NCBI GenBank assembly: GCA_023227965.1
Contig: JALOCA010000033.1
Coordinates: 1 to 37,293 of the forward strand
DNA length: 37,293 nt
Source: Lentimicrobiaceae bacterium
Lineage (GTDB): Bacteria > Bacteroidota > Bacteroidia > Bacteroidales > JALOCA01
Direction: 5' to 3'
Positions 8,710 through 17,367 of this stretch are shown one piece after another. A program made the position numbers and the translations under genes. The first letter of the stretch is position 1; each line of letters starts with the position of its first letter. Under the pieces are notes generated by a model. That model did not search any database and was not told the DNA's origin. It worked only from the letters and a program-made list of their open reading frames with translations.

Positions 8710-10626
8710 ATGGGAAAAATTATCGGAATTGACCTTGGAACCACCAATTCTTGTGTAGCAGTAATGGAAGGCAGCGAGCCTGTTGTAATTCCCAACAGCG
8801 AAGGACGCCGTACTACTCCTTCTATAGTAGCCTTTACTGATAGCACCGAACGTAAAGTAGGAGATCCTGCAAAACGTCAGGCTATTACAAATCCAAAAAG
8901 AACAATATTCTCCATCAAGCGTTTCATGGGCGAAACCTTTGAAAGAGTAACCAAAGAAACTAATCGCGTTCCATACACTGTTGAACGTGGCGACAATAAC
9001 ACTCCGAGGGTAAAAATTGATAACCGTCTGTATACCCCACAGGAAATCTCGGCTATTATTTTGCAGAAAATGAAAAAAACTGCCGAAGATTATTTGGGAC
9101 AGGAAGTGAAAGAAGCCGTTATTACCGTACCTGCTTATTTCAGCGACTCGCAGCGCCAGGCGACTAAAGAAGCCGGTGAAATTGCCGGTTTGAATGTTCG
9201 TCGTATCATCAATGAACCTACTGCTGCTGCATTGGCGTATGGGTTAGATAAAAAACACCGCGATATTAAGATTGCCGTATTTGACCTGGGTGGTGGTACT
9301 TTTGATATTTCTATTCTCGAACTGGGTGAAGGAGTATTTGAAGTAAAATCCACCAATGGCAATACCCACCTGGGCGGCGATGACTTCGATCAACTTATTA
9401 TTGACTGGCTTGCAGATGAATTTCAGAAAGACGAAGGAATTAATCTTCGCAAAGACCCTATGGCATTGCAACGTTTGAAAGAAGCAGCCGAAAAAGCAAA
9501 AATAGAATTATCAAGTTCGTCCACTACCGAAATAAACCTGCCTTACATTATGCCCGTTGATGGCATCCCCAAACACCTTGTTCGTCAGTTAAGCCGGGCA
9601 AAGTTTGAACAATTGATTGATCCTCTCGTGCGTTCGACCATAGAACCCTGCAGAAAAGCTCTTGCCGATGCCGGGTTAACGACAAACGATATAGATGAAG
9701 TAATCCTTGTAGGAGGTTCTACCCGTGTTCCGGTGATTCAAAAAACCGTGGAAGATTTCTTTGGCAAAACACCTTCAAAAGGAGTTAACCCCGACGAAGT
9801 AGTGGCAGTAGGGGCTGCTATTCAGGGAGGAGTACTCACTGGAGAAATCAAAGATGTACTCTTGCTTGATGTTACCCCTCTCTCCCTGGGTATTGAAACC
9901 CTGGGCGGAGTGATGACCAAACTCATTGAATCCAATACAACCATCCCTACCCGCAAATCGGAAGTATTTTCAACTGCTTCCGACAGCCAGACTTCGGTGG
10001 AAATTCACATTTTGCAGGGTGAACGCCCTATGGCAAAGGATAACAAAAGCATCGGACGGTTCCACCTCGACGGAATTCCTCCTGCATCTCGCGGTATTCC
10101 GCAAATTGAAGTTACTTTCGATATAGATGCAAATGGTATTCTGAATGTTTCTGCAAAGGATAAAGCTACAGGTAAGTCGCAGCAAATCCGTATAGAAGCC
10201 TCTTCCGGATTGAGTGAATCGGAAATTAAACGTATGAAAACCGAAGCCGAAGCCAATGCTGAAGCCGACCATAAACTGAAAGAAGAAATTGATAAGCTCA
10301 ATTCAGCCGACGCCATGATTTTTCAAACTGAAAAACAATTGAAAGAGTTTGGCGATAAAATTCCCGGCGACAAAAAATCGGCAATCGAAAACGCCCTTAC
10401 CGAACTGAAAGAGGCTCATAAAAATAAATCAATCAGTGCTATTGATAATGCTTTGCAAAAATTAAACACCGCATGGCAAGCCGCCAGTGAAGAAATGTAT
10501 AAAGCAACGCAATCAACTGAAAATGCACAACAGAAACCTAACGAACCTCCGATGGAAAATAATCCTTCAGGAAATGATGATGTTACTGACGTTGATTTTG
10601 AAGAAGTTAAAGATGATAAAAAATAA
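8710..10626 (+). CDS. dnaK: Chaperone DnaK (Hsp70)
   Basis: An ATP-dependent chaperone that binds exposed hydrophobic segments of unfolded proteins with DnaJ and GrpE in the cytoplasm. The 638 residues match full-length DnaK. The phosphate-binding loop is GIDLGTTNSCVAV at the N terminus, the actin-like motifs AVFDLGGGTFDISIL and ILVGGSTRVP follow, and the hydrophobic linker DVLLLDVTPLSLGIET precedes the substrate-binding domain. The helical lid runs to an acidic tail ending DVTDVDFEEVKDDKK. No dnaJ or grpE is nearby. There is no obvious CIRCE-type inverted repeat in the 115 nt upstream, so heat control is not visible here. A clear terminator follows at 10647. Confidence 0.98.
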   Translation: MGKIIGIDLGTTNSCVAVMEGSEPVVIPNSEGRRTTPSIVAFTDSTERKVGDPAKRQAITNPKRTIFSIKRFMGETFERVTKETNRVPYTVERGDNNTPRVKIDNRLYTPQEISAIILQKMKKTAEDYLGQEVKEAVITVPAYFSDSQRQATKEAGEIAGLNVRRIINEPTAAALAYGLDKKHRDIKIAVFDLGGGTFDISILELGEGVFEVKSTNGNTHLGGDDFDQLIIDWLADEFQKDEGINLRKDPMALQRLKEAAEKAKIELSSSSTTEINLPYIMPVDGIPKHLVRQLSRAKFEQLIDPLVRSTIEPCRKALADAGLTTNDIDEVILVGGSTRVPVIQKTVEDFFGKTPSKGVNPDEVVAVGAAIQGGVLTGEIKDVLLLDVTPLSLGIETLGGVMTKLIESNTTIPTRKSEVFSTASDSQTSVEIHILQGERPMAKDNKSIGRFHLDGIPPASRGIPQIEVTFDIDANGILNVSAKDKATGKSQQIRIEASSGLSESEIKRMKTEAEANAEADHKLKEEIDKLNSADAMIFQTEKQLKEFGDKIPGDKKSAIENALTELKEAHKNKSISAIDNALQKLNTAWQAASEEMYKATQSTENAQQKPNEPPMENNPSGNDDVTDVDFEEVKDDKK

Positions 10627-10646
10627 ATAATCGCTAATTACCCTGT

Positions 10647-10681
10647 AAAAAAGCGGGAAAGTAATTTTTCCTGCTTTTTTT
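10647..10681 (+). terminator. dnaK terminator hairpin
   Basis: AAGCGGGAAA (10651-10660) pairs with TTTCCTGCTT (starting near 10667) with one G-T wobble and ends in a T-run. It lies about 20 nt after the dnaK stop codon. Confidence 0.85.
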
Positions 10682-10743
10682 ATAACATAATATATTTTTT
10701 TGTACTTTTATTTCCTGAGTTGTATCTCGTTAAATTAAGGGCA

Positions 10744-10767
10744 ATTTAAAAAATATATTTTTTAAAT
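10744..10767. repeat. Perfect 24-bp AT-only palindrome
   Basis: ATTTAAAAAATA (10744-10755) is followed directly by its reverse complement TATTTTTTAAAT (10756-10767). It lies 49 nt before the start of the T9SS cargo gene, in a strongly AT-rich leader. It could be an operator or merely composition. Confidence 0.4.
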
Positions 10768-10815
10768 AATTTAATATCACGCTAATAAAAAGAATAATTA
10801 ACTAAAAGATAAATC

Positions 10816-12507
10816 ATGAAACTAAAAAATTTACTCGTAATTGCAGCATTGCTTGTTCTCCCATTTGGCCTTTACAGCCAAAATGCTTGGATAAACGAAA
10901 TCCACTACGACAATGCAAGCACAGATGCTGACGAAATTGTAGAAGTTGTCATTGAAAATGCTTCTTCTTACGATATTGCTGATTTCAGTGTTATCCTGTA
11001 CAATGGTAATGGTGGTGCAATGTACAGCGATACGACACTTGACGTCTTTACCGAAGGTGCCACAGTAGGTAATTTTACCATTTACTATTTCAATTACACC
11101 TTAGCAGGAAAAAGTATTCAGAACGGAGCACCCGATGGCGTAGCTCTCAGCTACCAGGGGAACCTGATTAACGGACAGTTTCTGAGTTATGAAGGTACTT
11201 TTGATGCAACCGATGGCCCTGCAGCCGGCGTTTCTTCAGTTGACATTGGTGTGGAAGAAACCGGAACAACCTTTGCCGGTCTGTCCCTGCAACTTTCGGG
11301 TAGTGGCTCACAATATGCCCAATTTACATGGGTAGATCCTGCTACTGCAACAGCCGGACAGTTAAACAATAACCAAACTTTCGGCGGTTATACCCCCGAT
11401 CCGGAACCTTCCAATTTTCCGGGAAGTTTTGCTGCAACAGTAAATGGTGTTACCATAAAACTTACCTGGGCAGATGCTACAGGGACACAATTGCCTGCAG
11501 GTTACTTAATTTTAGCTTCTACCAATGCCGCTATCAATGCTCCTGTTGACGGTATACCCGTAGCCGACGATTTGGATATGAGTGACGGTTTAGGTGCAAA
11601 AAATATTGAATACGGAGTTCAACAATTTACCTTCGAGGGCTTAGCTTCTGCAACAATTTACCATTTTGTTATCTATCCTTACACTAATTTTGGACAATAT
11701 ATTGATTATAAAATAACTGGTACAGTACCTGCTGCCACTGCAACCTCTGCCACTTTAGTGCATTTTCAGGATTTCGAAAATGGCTTAACTCCCTGGACAC
11801 AATATAGTGTAACGGGGGACCAAATATGGCAACTCGACAGCATACACGGTATCAACCAAACCATGTGTGCAAAAATGAGCGGATATTACGATACAGTAAA
11901 CTATGTTAATGAAGACTGGCTGATTTCACCACAAATAAATCTGGGAAATTATATCCACGGACTATTAGGATTTTATACTGCTATGAAATACGGAAGTGGC
12001 GATAATACTCTTACTCCAATGTATTCAATTAACTATTCCGGTACAGGTAACCCAAACAATGCTGCCTGGACACCCTTGACAGCAATTTTGTCAGAAGGCA
12101 ACTGGGCTTGGACATACTCTGGTAATATTGACATTTCAGTCCTGAACGATCAGAGTTTTTACATTGCTTTTAAATACATTAGCGAAACCGAAGCCAGAAC
12201 ATGGGAGGTTGATAATGTGGTAGTTACAGGAATCCCCGAAGGAATTGGTATTAGCGATCCTGTAGTTAAAGAAACAGGTGCCAGCATTTACCCAAATCCT
12301 TCTCAGGGCGTTTTCACTATCAATTCTCCTTTTGATAATGTTACTGTTACGGTATATTCTCTGGTGGGTGCCAATGTTTACCAGACTACATCCCTGCAGA
12401 AGAGTTGTAAAATTGATATTTCGCAATTGCCCGATGGTATTTATTTTGTAAAGGTATATAATACGCTTAATGGAAATAGCGTTACTAAGAAAATTCAAAA
12501 GAGGTAA
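10816..12507 (+). CDS. T9SS-exported surface protein with lamin-tail-like and cleaved-adhesin-like domains
   Basis: A 563-residue exported protein. Residues 1-21 are a signal peptide ending in LYSQ. Residues about 23-185 (opening AWINEIHYDNASTDADEIVE) look like a lamin-tail (LTD) type beta domain. Residues about 195-310 are fibronectin-III-like. Residues about 315-475 (from FQDFENGLTPW, through ENEDWLISP-like strands, to the VDNVVVTG end) resemble the choice-of-anchor J or cleaved-adhesin fold. The last 80 residues form a type A T9SS sorting domain, with SIYPNPSQGVFTI followed by LPDGIYFVKVYN and a basic end. It is therefore secreted across the outer membrane by the type IX system and probably anchored to the surface. 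The ligand or substrate is unknown. It has its own long AT-rich leader and a strong terminator. Confidence 0.88.
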   Translation: MKLKNLLVIAALLVLPFGLYSQNAWINEIHYDNASTDADEIVEVVIENASSYDIADFSVILYNGNGGAMYSDTTLDVFTEGATVGNFTIYYFNYTLAGKSIQNGAPDGVALSYQGNLINGQFLSYEGTFDATDGPAAGVSSVDIGVEETGTTFAGLSLQLSGSGSQYAQFTWVDPATATAGQLNNNQTFGGYTPDPEPSNFPGSFAATVNGVTIKLTWADATGTQLPAGYLILASTNAAINAPVDGIPVADDLDMSDGLGAKNIEYGVQQFTFEGLASATIYHFVIYPYTNFGQYIDYKITGTVPAATATSATLVHFQDFENGLTPWTQYSVTGDQIWQLDSIHGINQTMCAKMSGYYDTVNYVNEDWLISPQINLGNYIHGLLGFYTAMKYGSGDNTLTPMYSINYSGTGNPNNAAWTPLTAILSEGNWAWTYSGNIDISVLNDQSFYIAFKYISETEARTWEVDNVVVTGIPEGIGISDPVVKETGASIYPNPSQGVFTINSPFDNVTVTVYSLVGANVYQTTSLQKSCKIDISQLPDGIYFVKVYNTLNGNSVTKKIQKR

Positions 12508-12525
12508 TAAAACAGAATTTTGTTG

Positions 12526-12564
12526 AAAAAACAGCCTGCCTTTTTTGTCAGGCTGTTTTTTTTT
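12526..12564 (+). terminator. Terminator hairpin after the T9SS cargo gene
   Basis: ACAGCCTG (12531-12538) pairs perfectly with CAGGCTGT (12549-12556), flanked by an A-run and a long T-run. The following TACTTTTG (12564-12571) matches the -7 promoter consensus for the next gene. Confidence 0.9.
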
Positions 12565-12590
12565 ACTTTTGTTTTTACAAAACGGAAAAA

Positions 12591-14120
12591 ATGAGAAAAT
12601 ATATTTTAATAATATTGTCAATTATTATTCTTCCGCTTTGTTTGTTTTCTCAGCAAAACCCCATTCGTGTTGAAATAAACTGGAATTCGAACGAAGAACC
12701 TTTTTTAATTGCACCATGCGGAAATAATGGAGTAATGCTTTTTTATAGTGTAAAAAATCAAATAGATAAAAACAGTTTATTATGGACATTTACCCATTAC
12801 GATAAAAATCTTACCAAAATCTGGACAAAAACATTTGCTATACATCATGATAATAAATTTCAGAAGTATTTTTATTCTGATGGCATTTTATATGTGGCTT
12901 TTTTTAATGAAGAAAAAAGTAAAACGGAAAATAATTTTGAACTATTAGTTATTGACTTCGTAAAAGAAAAAATTAATAACTATAAAGGAAATTTACCACA
13001 AAACACGGCATTTTCATCTATGGCAATTGCAGATAATAAAGCTTTTATTGGATTAACTGCCTCCAAAAATATAAATGCCTTTTTTATGCTTTCACTTCAT
13101 GATAGCACATGGAAAGCCATTGATCCTGATATAAAATTAGAACGGGAAATTGAATCTGTTCAATGGGATTCCATTAATAAGGAAATACTTATTGTGAAAA
13201 AATCCTTTGTTAAACGAGACCCTTCAATTTCCATTACTGTTTTTGATACTAATGGAAATTTATCGGCTCAAATACCATTAGAATACAATAATACAGATGT
13301 AGAAATTAATTCGGCAGATGTTATTGCCACCGGAAGTAGGCAATATTTGATAACAGGGACATTTACCTTTACGAACAGCAAAAAGTCAGAAATCCAGGAA
13401 GAAAACGCTGAAGATGCCTCCGGATTTTACAGTGTAATGTACAACCAGGGTGCTTGGGATACCCTGAGATACTATAATTGGGCTTCTCTAAGTGATAATA
13501 ATAGTTTTAATCTTACCGAAGATGCAATAAAGAATAAAATAAAAAATAATAATAAACGAAAACAAAGTAAGAATAATAATTACAATATTGTCAAGCACCC
13601 TTTGATAAAATACCATAATGCTTATCTTTTAATTGCGGAAGCTTTCTATCCTGAATATCATACCGAAAGAAGCCTTGTTTACGATTATTTCGGACGTCCT
13701 ATGACCAATACGTATTCTGTATTTGATGGGTACAGGTATTCCAACGGGTTTATTCTTTGTTTCGATAAAAATGGAGAATTATTGTGGGATAATGGAATAG
13801 AAATGTGGAATATTTTAACACTTGATATTCAAAAAAAACTTAATATTAGTATTGACGGAGATGAAATAGCGCTGGCTTTCAGTAATGAAGGAAAGATTGC
13901 ATACAAAGTGTGCAGAGGTAATGAAGTGATTGACAACATGAGTTTTACAAGCATAGATGCATTAATGAGCCAGGATGAAATTATTGAAGAAAGTAGTAGC
14001 GTGATGCAAAAATGGTATGGCAAATATTACCTGGTTTCCGGATACCAGAAAATACGAAATAATGCAATGGCAGAAAACAGAAGAGGTGTTTTTTATATTA
14101 ATAAAATTGCATTTGAATAA
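12591..14120 (+). CDS. Exported protein of unknown function
   Basis: A 509-residue protein with a clear signal peptide (hydrophobic residues 4-20, ending LFSQ). I do not recognise the family. The mature part alternates short beta-strands with loops, such as LLWTFTHYDKNLTKIWTK and DSISITVFDTNG-like strands, and has a pattern reminiscent of beta-propeller proteins of about 450 residues. No transmembrane segments follow the signal and there is no T9SS sorting domain. A lysine- and asparagine-rich patch lies near residues 310-330. It is flanked by hairpin terminators on both sides, so it is probably transcribed alone. Codon use looks more AT-rich than its neighbours, which may indicate a different history. 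Confidence 0.7.
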   Translation: MRKYILIILSIIILPLCLFSQQNPIRVEINWNSNEEPFLIAPCGNNGVMLFYSVKNQIDKNSLLWTFTHYDKNLTKIWTKTFAIHHDNKFQKYFYSDGILYVAFFNEEKSKTENNFELLVIDFVKEKINNYKGNLPQNTAFSSMAIADNKAFIGLTASKNINAFFMLSLHDSTWKAIDPDIKLEREIESVQWDSINKEILIVKKSFVKRDPSISITVFDTNGNLSAQIPLEYNNTDVEINSADVIATGSRQYLITGTFTFTNSKKSEIQEENAEDASGFYSVMYNQGAWDTLRYYNWASLSDNNSFNLTEDAIKNKIKNNNKRKQSKNNNYNIVKHPLIKYHNAYLLIAEAFYPEYHTERSLVYDYFGRPMTNTYSVFDGYRYSNGFILCFDKNGELLWDNGIEMWNILTLDIQKKLNISIDGDEIALAFSNEGKIAYKVCRGNEVIDNMSFTSIDALMSQDEIIEESSSVMQKWYGKYYLVSGYQKIRNNAMAENRRGVFYINKIAFE

Positions 14121-14135
14121 GCACATATGATGAAT

Positions 14136-14173
14136 AAAAAAGGCTGCCTGTTATAATGCAAGCAGCCTTTTTT
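14136..14173. terminator. Bidirectional terminator between convergent genes
   Basis: GGCTGC and GCAGCC form a stem flanked by A6 and T6 runs, between the ends of the 12591-14120 gene (plus) and the OmpA/TPR gene (minus). It can serve both. Confidence 0.85.
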
Positions 14174-14187
14174 GTAGTTTAATTGAT

Positions 14188-16635
14188 CTATTTCACCAGA
14201 TTCTGAAAATCGGGAGCGGAAAAATATTTGAAGAATTCCCGATCGTCTTTAGCAATGGCTTTGTACTTGGAATCTCCTTTAATAGCTTTTACAAGGTTTT
14301 CATACATTAACGAAGTATTATCCGTGCGTGCGGCATTTACTGCGGCAAGATAGAAGGTTGCTGCAGTGGCAGGAGCGCATTTGAGCGTTGCAGTGGCAGC
14401 AGAATAATCTTTGCTTACCAATTGGGCTAATCCTACATTGTAGTTGCAACGTTTTTTTATCATGCTCAACGCTTTTGTGTATTCACCCTTAGGGATGTAA
14501 AGAATACCCTTGTTATAGCTTACATCAGCTCCGGCAGTTTCTGCCTTTGCATAATAAGCCAACGCCTGTAGTACATTATTATTTTTCGCAGCCAATACTC
14601 CCAGATTTAAAAGAATTTTTGCATTATTGGGTTGAAGAGAATTGGCTTTGTCAAGGTGATTTTGGGCATCCTTTGTATTGCCCTGTTTCAGTTCAAAATA
14701 TGCAGCATTATTATAAGCTTTCCAGTTATTGGGAAATACCGAGATAGTGCTTTTGTAAATTTGCAGTTTGGAATTTTCATCAGAAATTAAAGTAGCTGCA
14801 TACAGCAATTCTTCATTAGTTAACTGCTCAGGTGTTTTTAAAGCCTGATCAAGCAACTGTTCATCCGTCTTTTGAGGTTGAATACAGTTAACCACAATTT
14901 CCGCCCTGCGCAACGAAGGAAGGATTTGCTCTTCAACTTCGCGGTACACTAAGGTCATATTACGAATCTCTTTTTCGCGTTTTTTCAGATCGCTTTGTCT
15001 GTTTACTACATTAGTAATTATATTTTTATCTTTAATATTTGATTGCTGAATTGCCTGCATAAACCCATTCCAGTCCTCTCCATTCGAATGCAGATTAAAG
15101 GTAATGAGTTGTTCGGGGTTTGTAATCTTTACAGGATTGTTTTTGTCTTTTTCCATTTGTTTAAACAGGTCAACCATGTATTTTTTACCGGTTTTTGCTC
15201 TTTTTTCCGACAATCCCACGTTATAAGATTCTTCCCCTTCGGGAGATGCCCAGGCGTTAACTTCAATATTTTTTATGGTATATCCTTTTTTAAGAAAATC
15301 AGCAAAATCTTTCAATTTTTTCTTAGCTTCCTTATTTTTATTGAGGGGAAGTTTTAAATCAATTGCATAAAGGTTTACTTTGAAGTACAAGACGCCTTTC
15401 TCACTGATAAGGGTTTCCTTTACATATCCATGGTCTTCTTCCAGTGCAATATCTTCGTCGTGAATGATACGTTTGCAGGTGTAAACTACTCCGTCAGCAA
15501 GTTTTTGCTCAGGCATTTCAAAATATTTGCCTTTCGACTTGGCTTCGTTGAGAGTTGTATTGGCGCTGACGTTTTCTTTGGTGGAGTAAATCACAGGAAC
15601 AAGTACCAGTTCGGCTTTATTCATATTGGGGTTGTAGGGAATAACCTGTTTAGAAGTAAAACTACCACCTTCTTTTTGTTTGACAATAATGCCGTCGCCG
15701 GTAATTTTTTCGCCCTGGCAGGTGATGGGTTTCAGATTGTATGAACCACCATCGTATTTTAAAACAGGTTGTATGGTCATTACTCCTTTTTTATTAAAAT
15801 ATTTTTCGGGGAATTTGGCGTTAATGGTAATTTCTATGGAATCTCCTTTTGTTTCAAGCACGGAAGGCGTTACGGTATATTTAACCAATCCGTAATTTTT
15901 GGTCATACTTTTCAGGTTGGTAGAAGATGACTTGAATTTATAAGTAATTCCCAAAACACTACTTGTATAAATATCATAATCGAAGCCGCCAACTCTTGAA
16001 TCAAGCTTATCGGAATTTACATAACGCCATGTATTTTCCATATTAATATCCCAGTTGTCGTTCAGCATGTAATTAACTCCCAACCCAAGGGGTATAACAG
16101 TTTCTGAGGTCAACTTGCCGGGGCCGTTGCCGGCAGTGCCGTTACCGTCAATCTTTTTGCCGTCAATTCTTCTGTATAATGCCGATTCCCAATTTGAAAA
16201 TCCGATACCTGCAACTCCATAAACAGATAACTTTCTGTCTGGGCGGTATTTAAACATGTTATTGATATTGGCGGTGGCATTGAGGTTGTATTCCCACAGA
16301 TTTTCCACAATCATGTGCAAGCCCGCTGTTTTGTTGCCTGACAAGCTGTTTAATTTTCCGTACAATAATTGACCACGAATTCCCCAGACCGGTGTTAGTT
16401 GTCTTCCAATATGGATACCTGTCGAAATACGGGATTCGAGATGGATTTTTTCAATAGGGTTTTTGTCGCTGATGTTTCCATAAAACTGTCCAATACCTAC
16501 ATTACCATTGATAAACCAATAGGGATCAAATGACTTTGTATCATTTCTATGAACATTGTTTTGTGCCATAAGTGTATTTGCTATAAAAGTAAATACGATA
16601 AAAAACATCGAAATAAAAAGGTGTGATTTTCTCAT
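14188..16635 (-). CDS. Outer-membrane protein with beta-barrel, OmpA-like and TPR regions
   Basis: An 815-residue exported protein. The signal peptide covers residues 1-24 (ending TLMAQ). Residues about 35-235 show alternating strands typical of an outer-membrane beta-barrel (for example YWFINGNVGIGQFYGNI and the strand at YDIYTSSVLGITYKFK). A beta-rich linker to about residue 400 contains KFPEKYFNKKGVMTIQPVLK. Residues about 420-540 resemble an OmpA-like peptidoglycan-associated domain, with IEVNAWASPEGEESYN followed by a LSEKRA helix. From about residue 640 to the end there are tetratricopeptide-type helices (WKAYNNAAYFELKQGNTKDA and similar). It probably links the outer membrane to the cell wall; a more specific role is not visible. 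It is monocistronic, with its own 118-nt AT-rich upstream region. Confidence 0.8.
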   Translation of the reverse strand: MRKSHLFISMFFIVFTFIANTLMAQNNVHRNDTKSFDPYWFINGNVGIGQFYGNISDKNPIEKIHLESRISTGIHIGRQLTPVWGIRGQLLYGKLNSLSGNKTAGLHMIVENLWEYNLNATANINNMFKYRPDRKLSVYGVAGIGFSNWESALYRRIDGKKIDGNGTAGNGPGKLTSETVIPLGLGVNYMLNDNWDINMENTWRYVNSDKLDSRVGGFDYDIYTSSVLGITYKFKSSSTNLKSMTKNYGLVKYTVTPSVLETKGDSIEITINAKFPEKYFNKKGVMTIQPVLKYDGGSYNLKPITCQGEKITGDGIIVKQKEGGSFTSKQVIPYNPNMNKAELVLVPVIYSTKENVSANTTLNEAKSKGKYFEMPEQKLADGVVYTCKRIIHDEDIALEEDHGYVKETLISEKGVLYFKVNLYAIDLKLPLNKNKEAKKKLKDFADFLKKGYTIKNIEVNAWASPEGEESYNVGLSEKRAKTGKKYMVDLFKQMEKDKNNPVKITNPEQLITFNLHSNGEDWNGFMQAIQQSNIKDKNIITNVVNRQSDLKKREKEIRNMTLVYREVEEQILPSLRRAEIVVNCIQPQKTDEQLLDQALKTPEQLTNEELLYAATLISDENSKLQIYKSTISVFPNNWKAYNNAAYFELKQGNTKDAQNHLDKANSLQPNNAKILLNLGVLAAKNNNVLQALAYYAKAETAGADVSYNKGILYIPKGEYTKALSMIKKRCNYNVGLAQLVSKDYSAATATLKCAPATAATFYLAAVNAARTDNTSLMYENLVKAIKGDSKYKAIAKDDREFFKYFSAPDFQNLVK

Positions 16636-16753
16636 ATTATTAAATTGTATTAATAGTAAACATTAAAAATTGTCTTTTGTTTAAAATAAATGATTCAATA
16701 AATTATAAATGTATTACATTGTTTTTTATTAAAAAACGGTGAAAAAGAATTGA

Positions 16754-17290
16754 TTAAATTTTATTATGAAATAAGCAAGAAATATGCCAAAGAACAATAC
16801 CTGCACTTATTGACACGTTAAAAGAATGCTTTGTCCCAAATTGCGGAATTTCAATACATTTATCAATAATTTCCATTACTCCATCTGAAACGCCATTGAT
16901 TTCATTTCCAAAAACCAAGGCAATACGTGAAATATTGTCAATAGAAAAATTTTGGAGTAGAATACTGTTTTCGGCTTGTTCCACAGCAATAATTGTGTAT
17001 CCTTCAGATGCTAAAATCCGGATAGAATCAACTGGTTCCGCAAAATATTTCCAGTTAACCGATTCAGTGGCGCCCAATGCTGTTTTTTGAATTTCACGAT
17101 GGGGAGGGGTGGCTGTAAGTCCGCATAAATGAATTTCTTCAATACAAAAAGCATCAGCTGTACGGAAAATAGAACCCGTGTTATGCATACTTCTGATATT
17201 GTCGAGCACGATTACAACCGGTATTTTTTCAAAAGTTTTATAATCGGTAATACTTAACCGGTTCAACTCGGAAGTACTGAGTTTTCGCAT
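16754..17290 (-). CDS. TrmH/SpoU-family RNA 2'-O-methyltransferase
   Basis: A SPOUT-class methyltransferase that moves a methyl group from S-adenosylmethionine to a ribose 2'-OH in tRNA or rRNA. All three family motifs are visible in 178 residues: DNIRSMHNTGSIFRTADAF (motif 1 with the conserved Asn and Arg), ALVFGNEINGVSD (motif 2) and IPQFGTKHSFNVSISAGI (motif 3, the knot that binds the cofactor). It lacks an N-terminal extension, so it is the short form. It is divergent from mutS with 77 nt between start codons. On its strand, TATTTTTG (plus 17305-17312) fits the -7 promoter box. The RNA target cannot be determined from the sequence. Confidence 0.92.
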   Translation of the reverse strand: MRKLSTSELNRLSITDYKTFEKIPVVIVLDNIRSMHNTGSIFRTADAFCIEEIHLCGLTATPPHREIQKTALGATESVNWKYFAEPVDSIRILASEGYTIIAVEQAENSILLQNFSIDNISRIALVFGNEINGVSDGVMEIIDKCIEIPQFGTKHSFNVSISAGIVLWHISCLFHNKI

Positions 17291-17318
17291 GCGTTATTTT
17301 TCTACAAAAATAAAACCT

Positions 17319-17348
17319 TTGACCGGTTTTAATAATGTTATAAATTTG
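17319..17348 (+). promoter_or_regulatory. mutS promoter
   Basis: TTG at 17319-17321 and TAAATTTG at 17341-17348, separated by 19 nt, fit the Bacteroidota housekeeping promoter (TTTG, 19-21 nt, TAnnTTTG) well. The end of the box lies 19 nt before the mutS start codon. Confidence 0.7.
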
Positions 17349-17367
17349 TTTTCTCAAATAAAATACC

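Noticed and set aside
12136..12621. Minus-strand 161-codon frame over the end of the T9SS cargo gene
   Set aside because: Antisense to a well-supported T9SS sorting domain and a terminator. No family resemblance.
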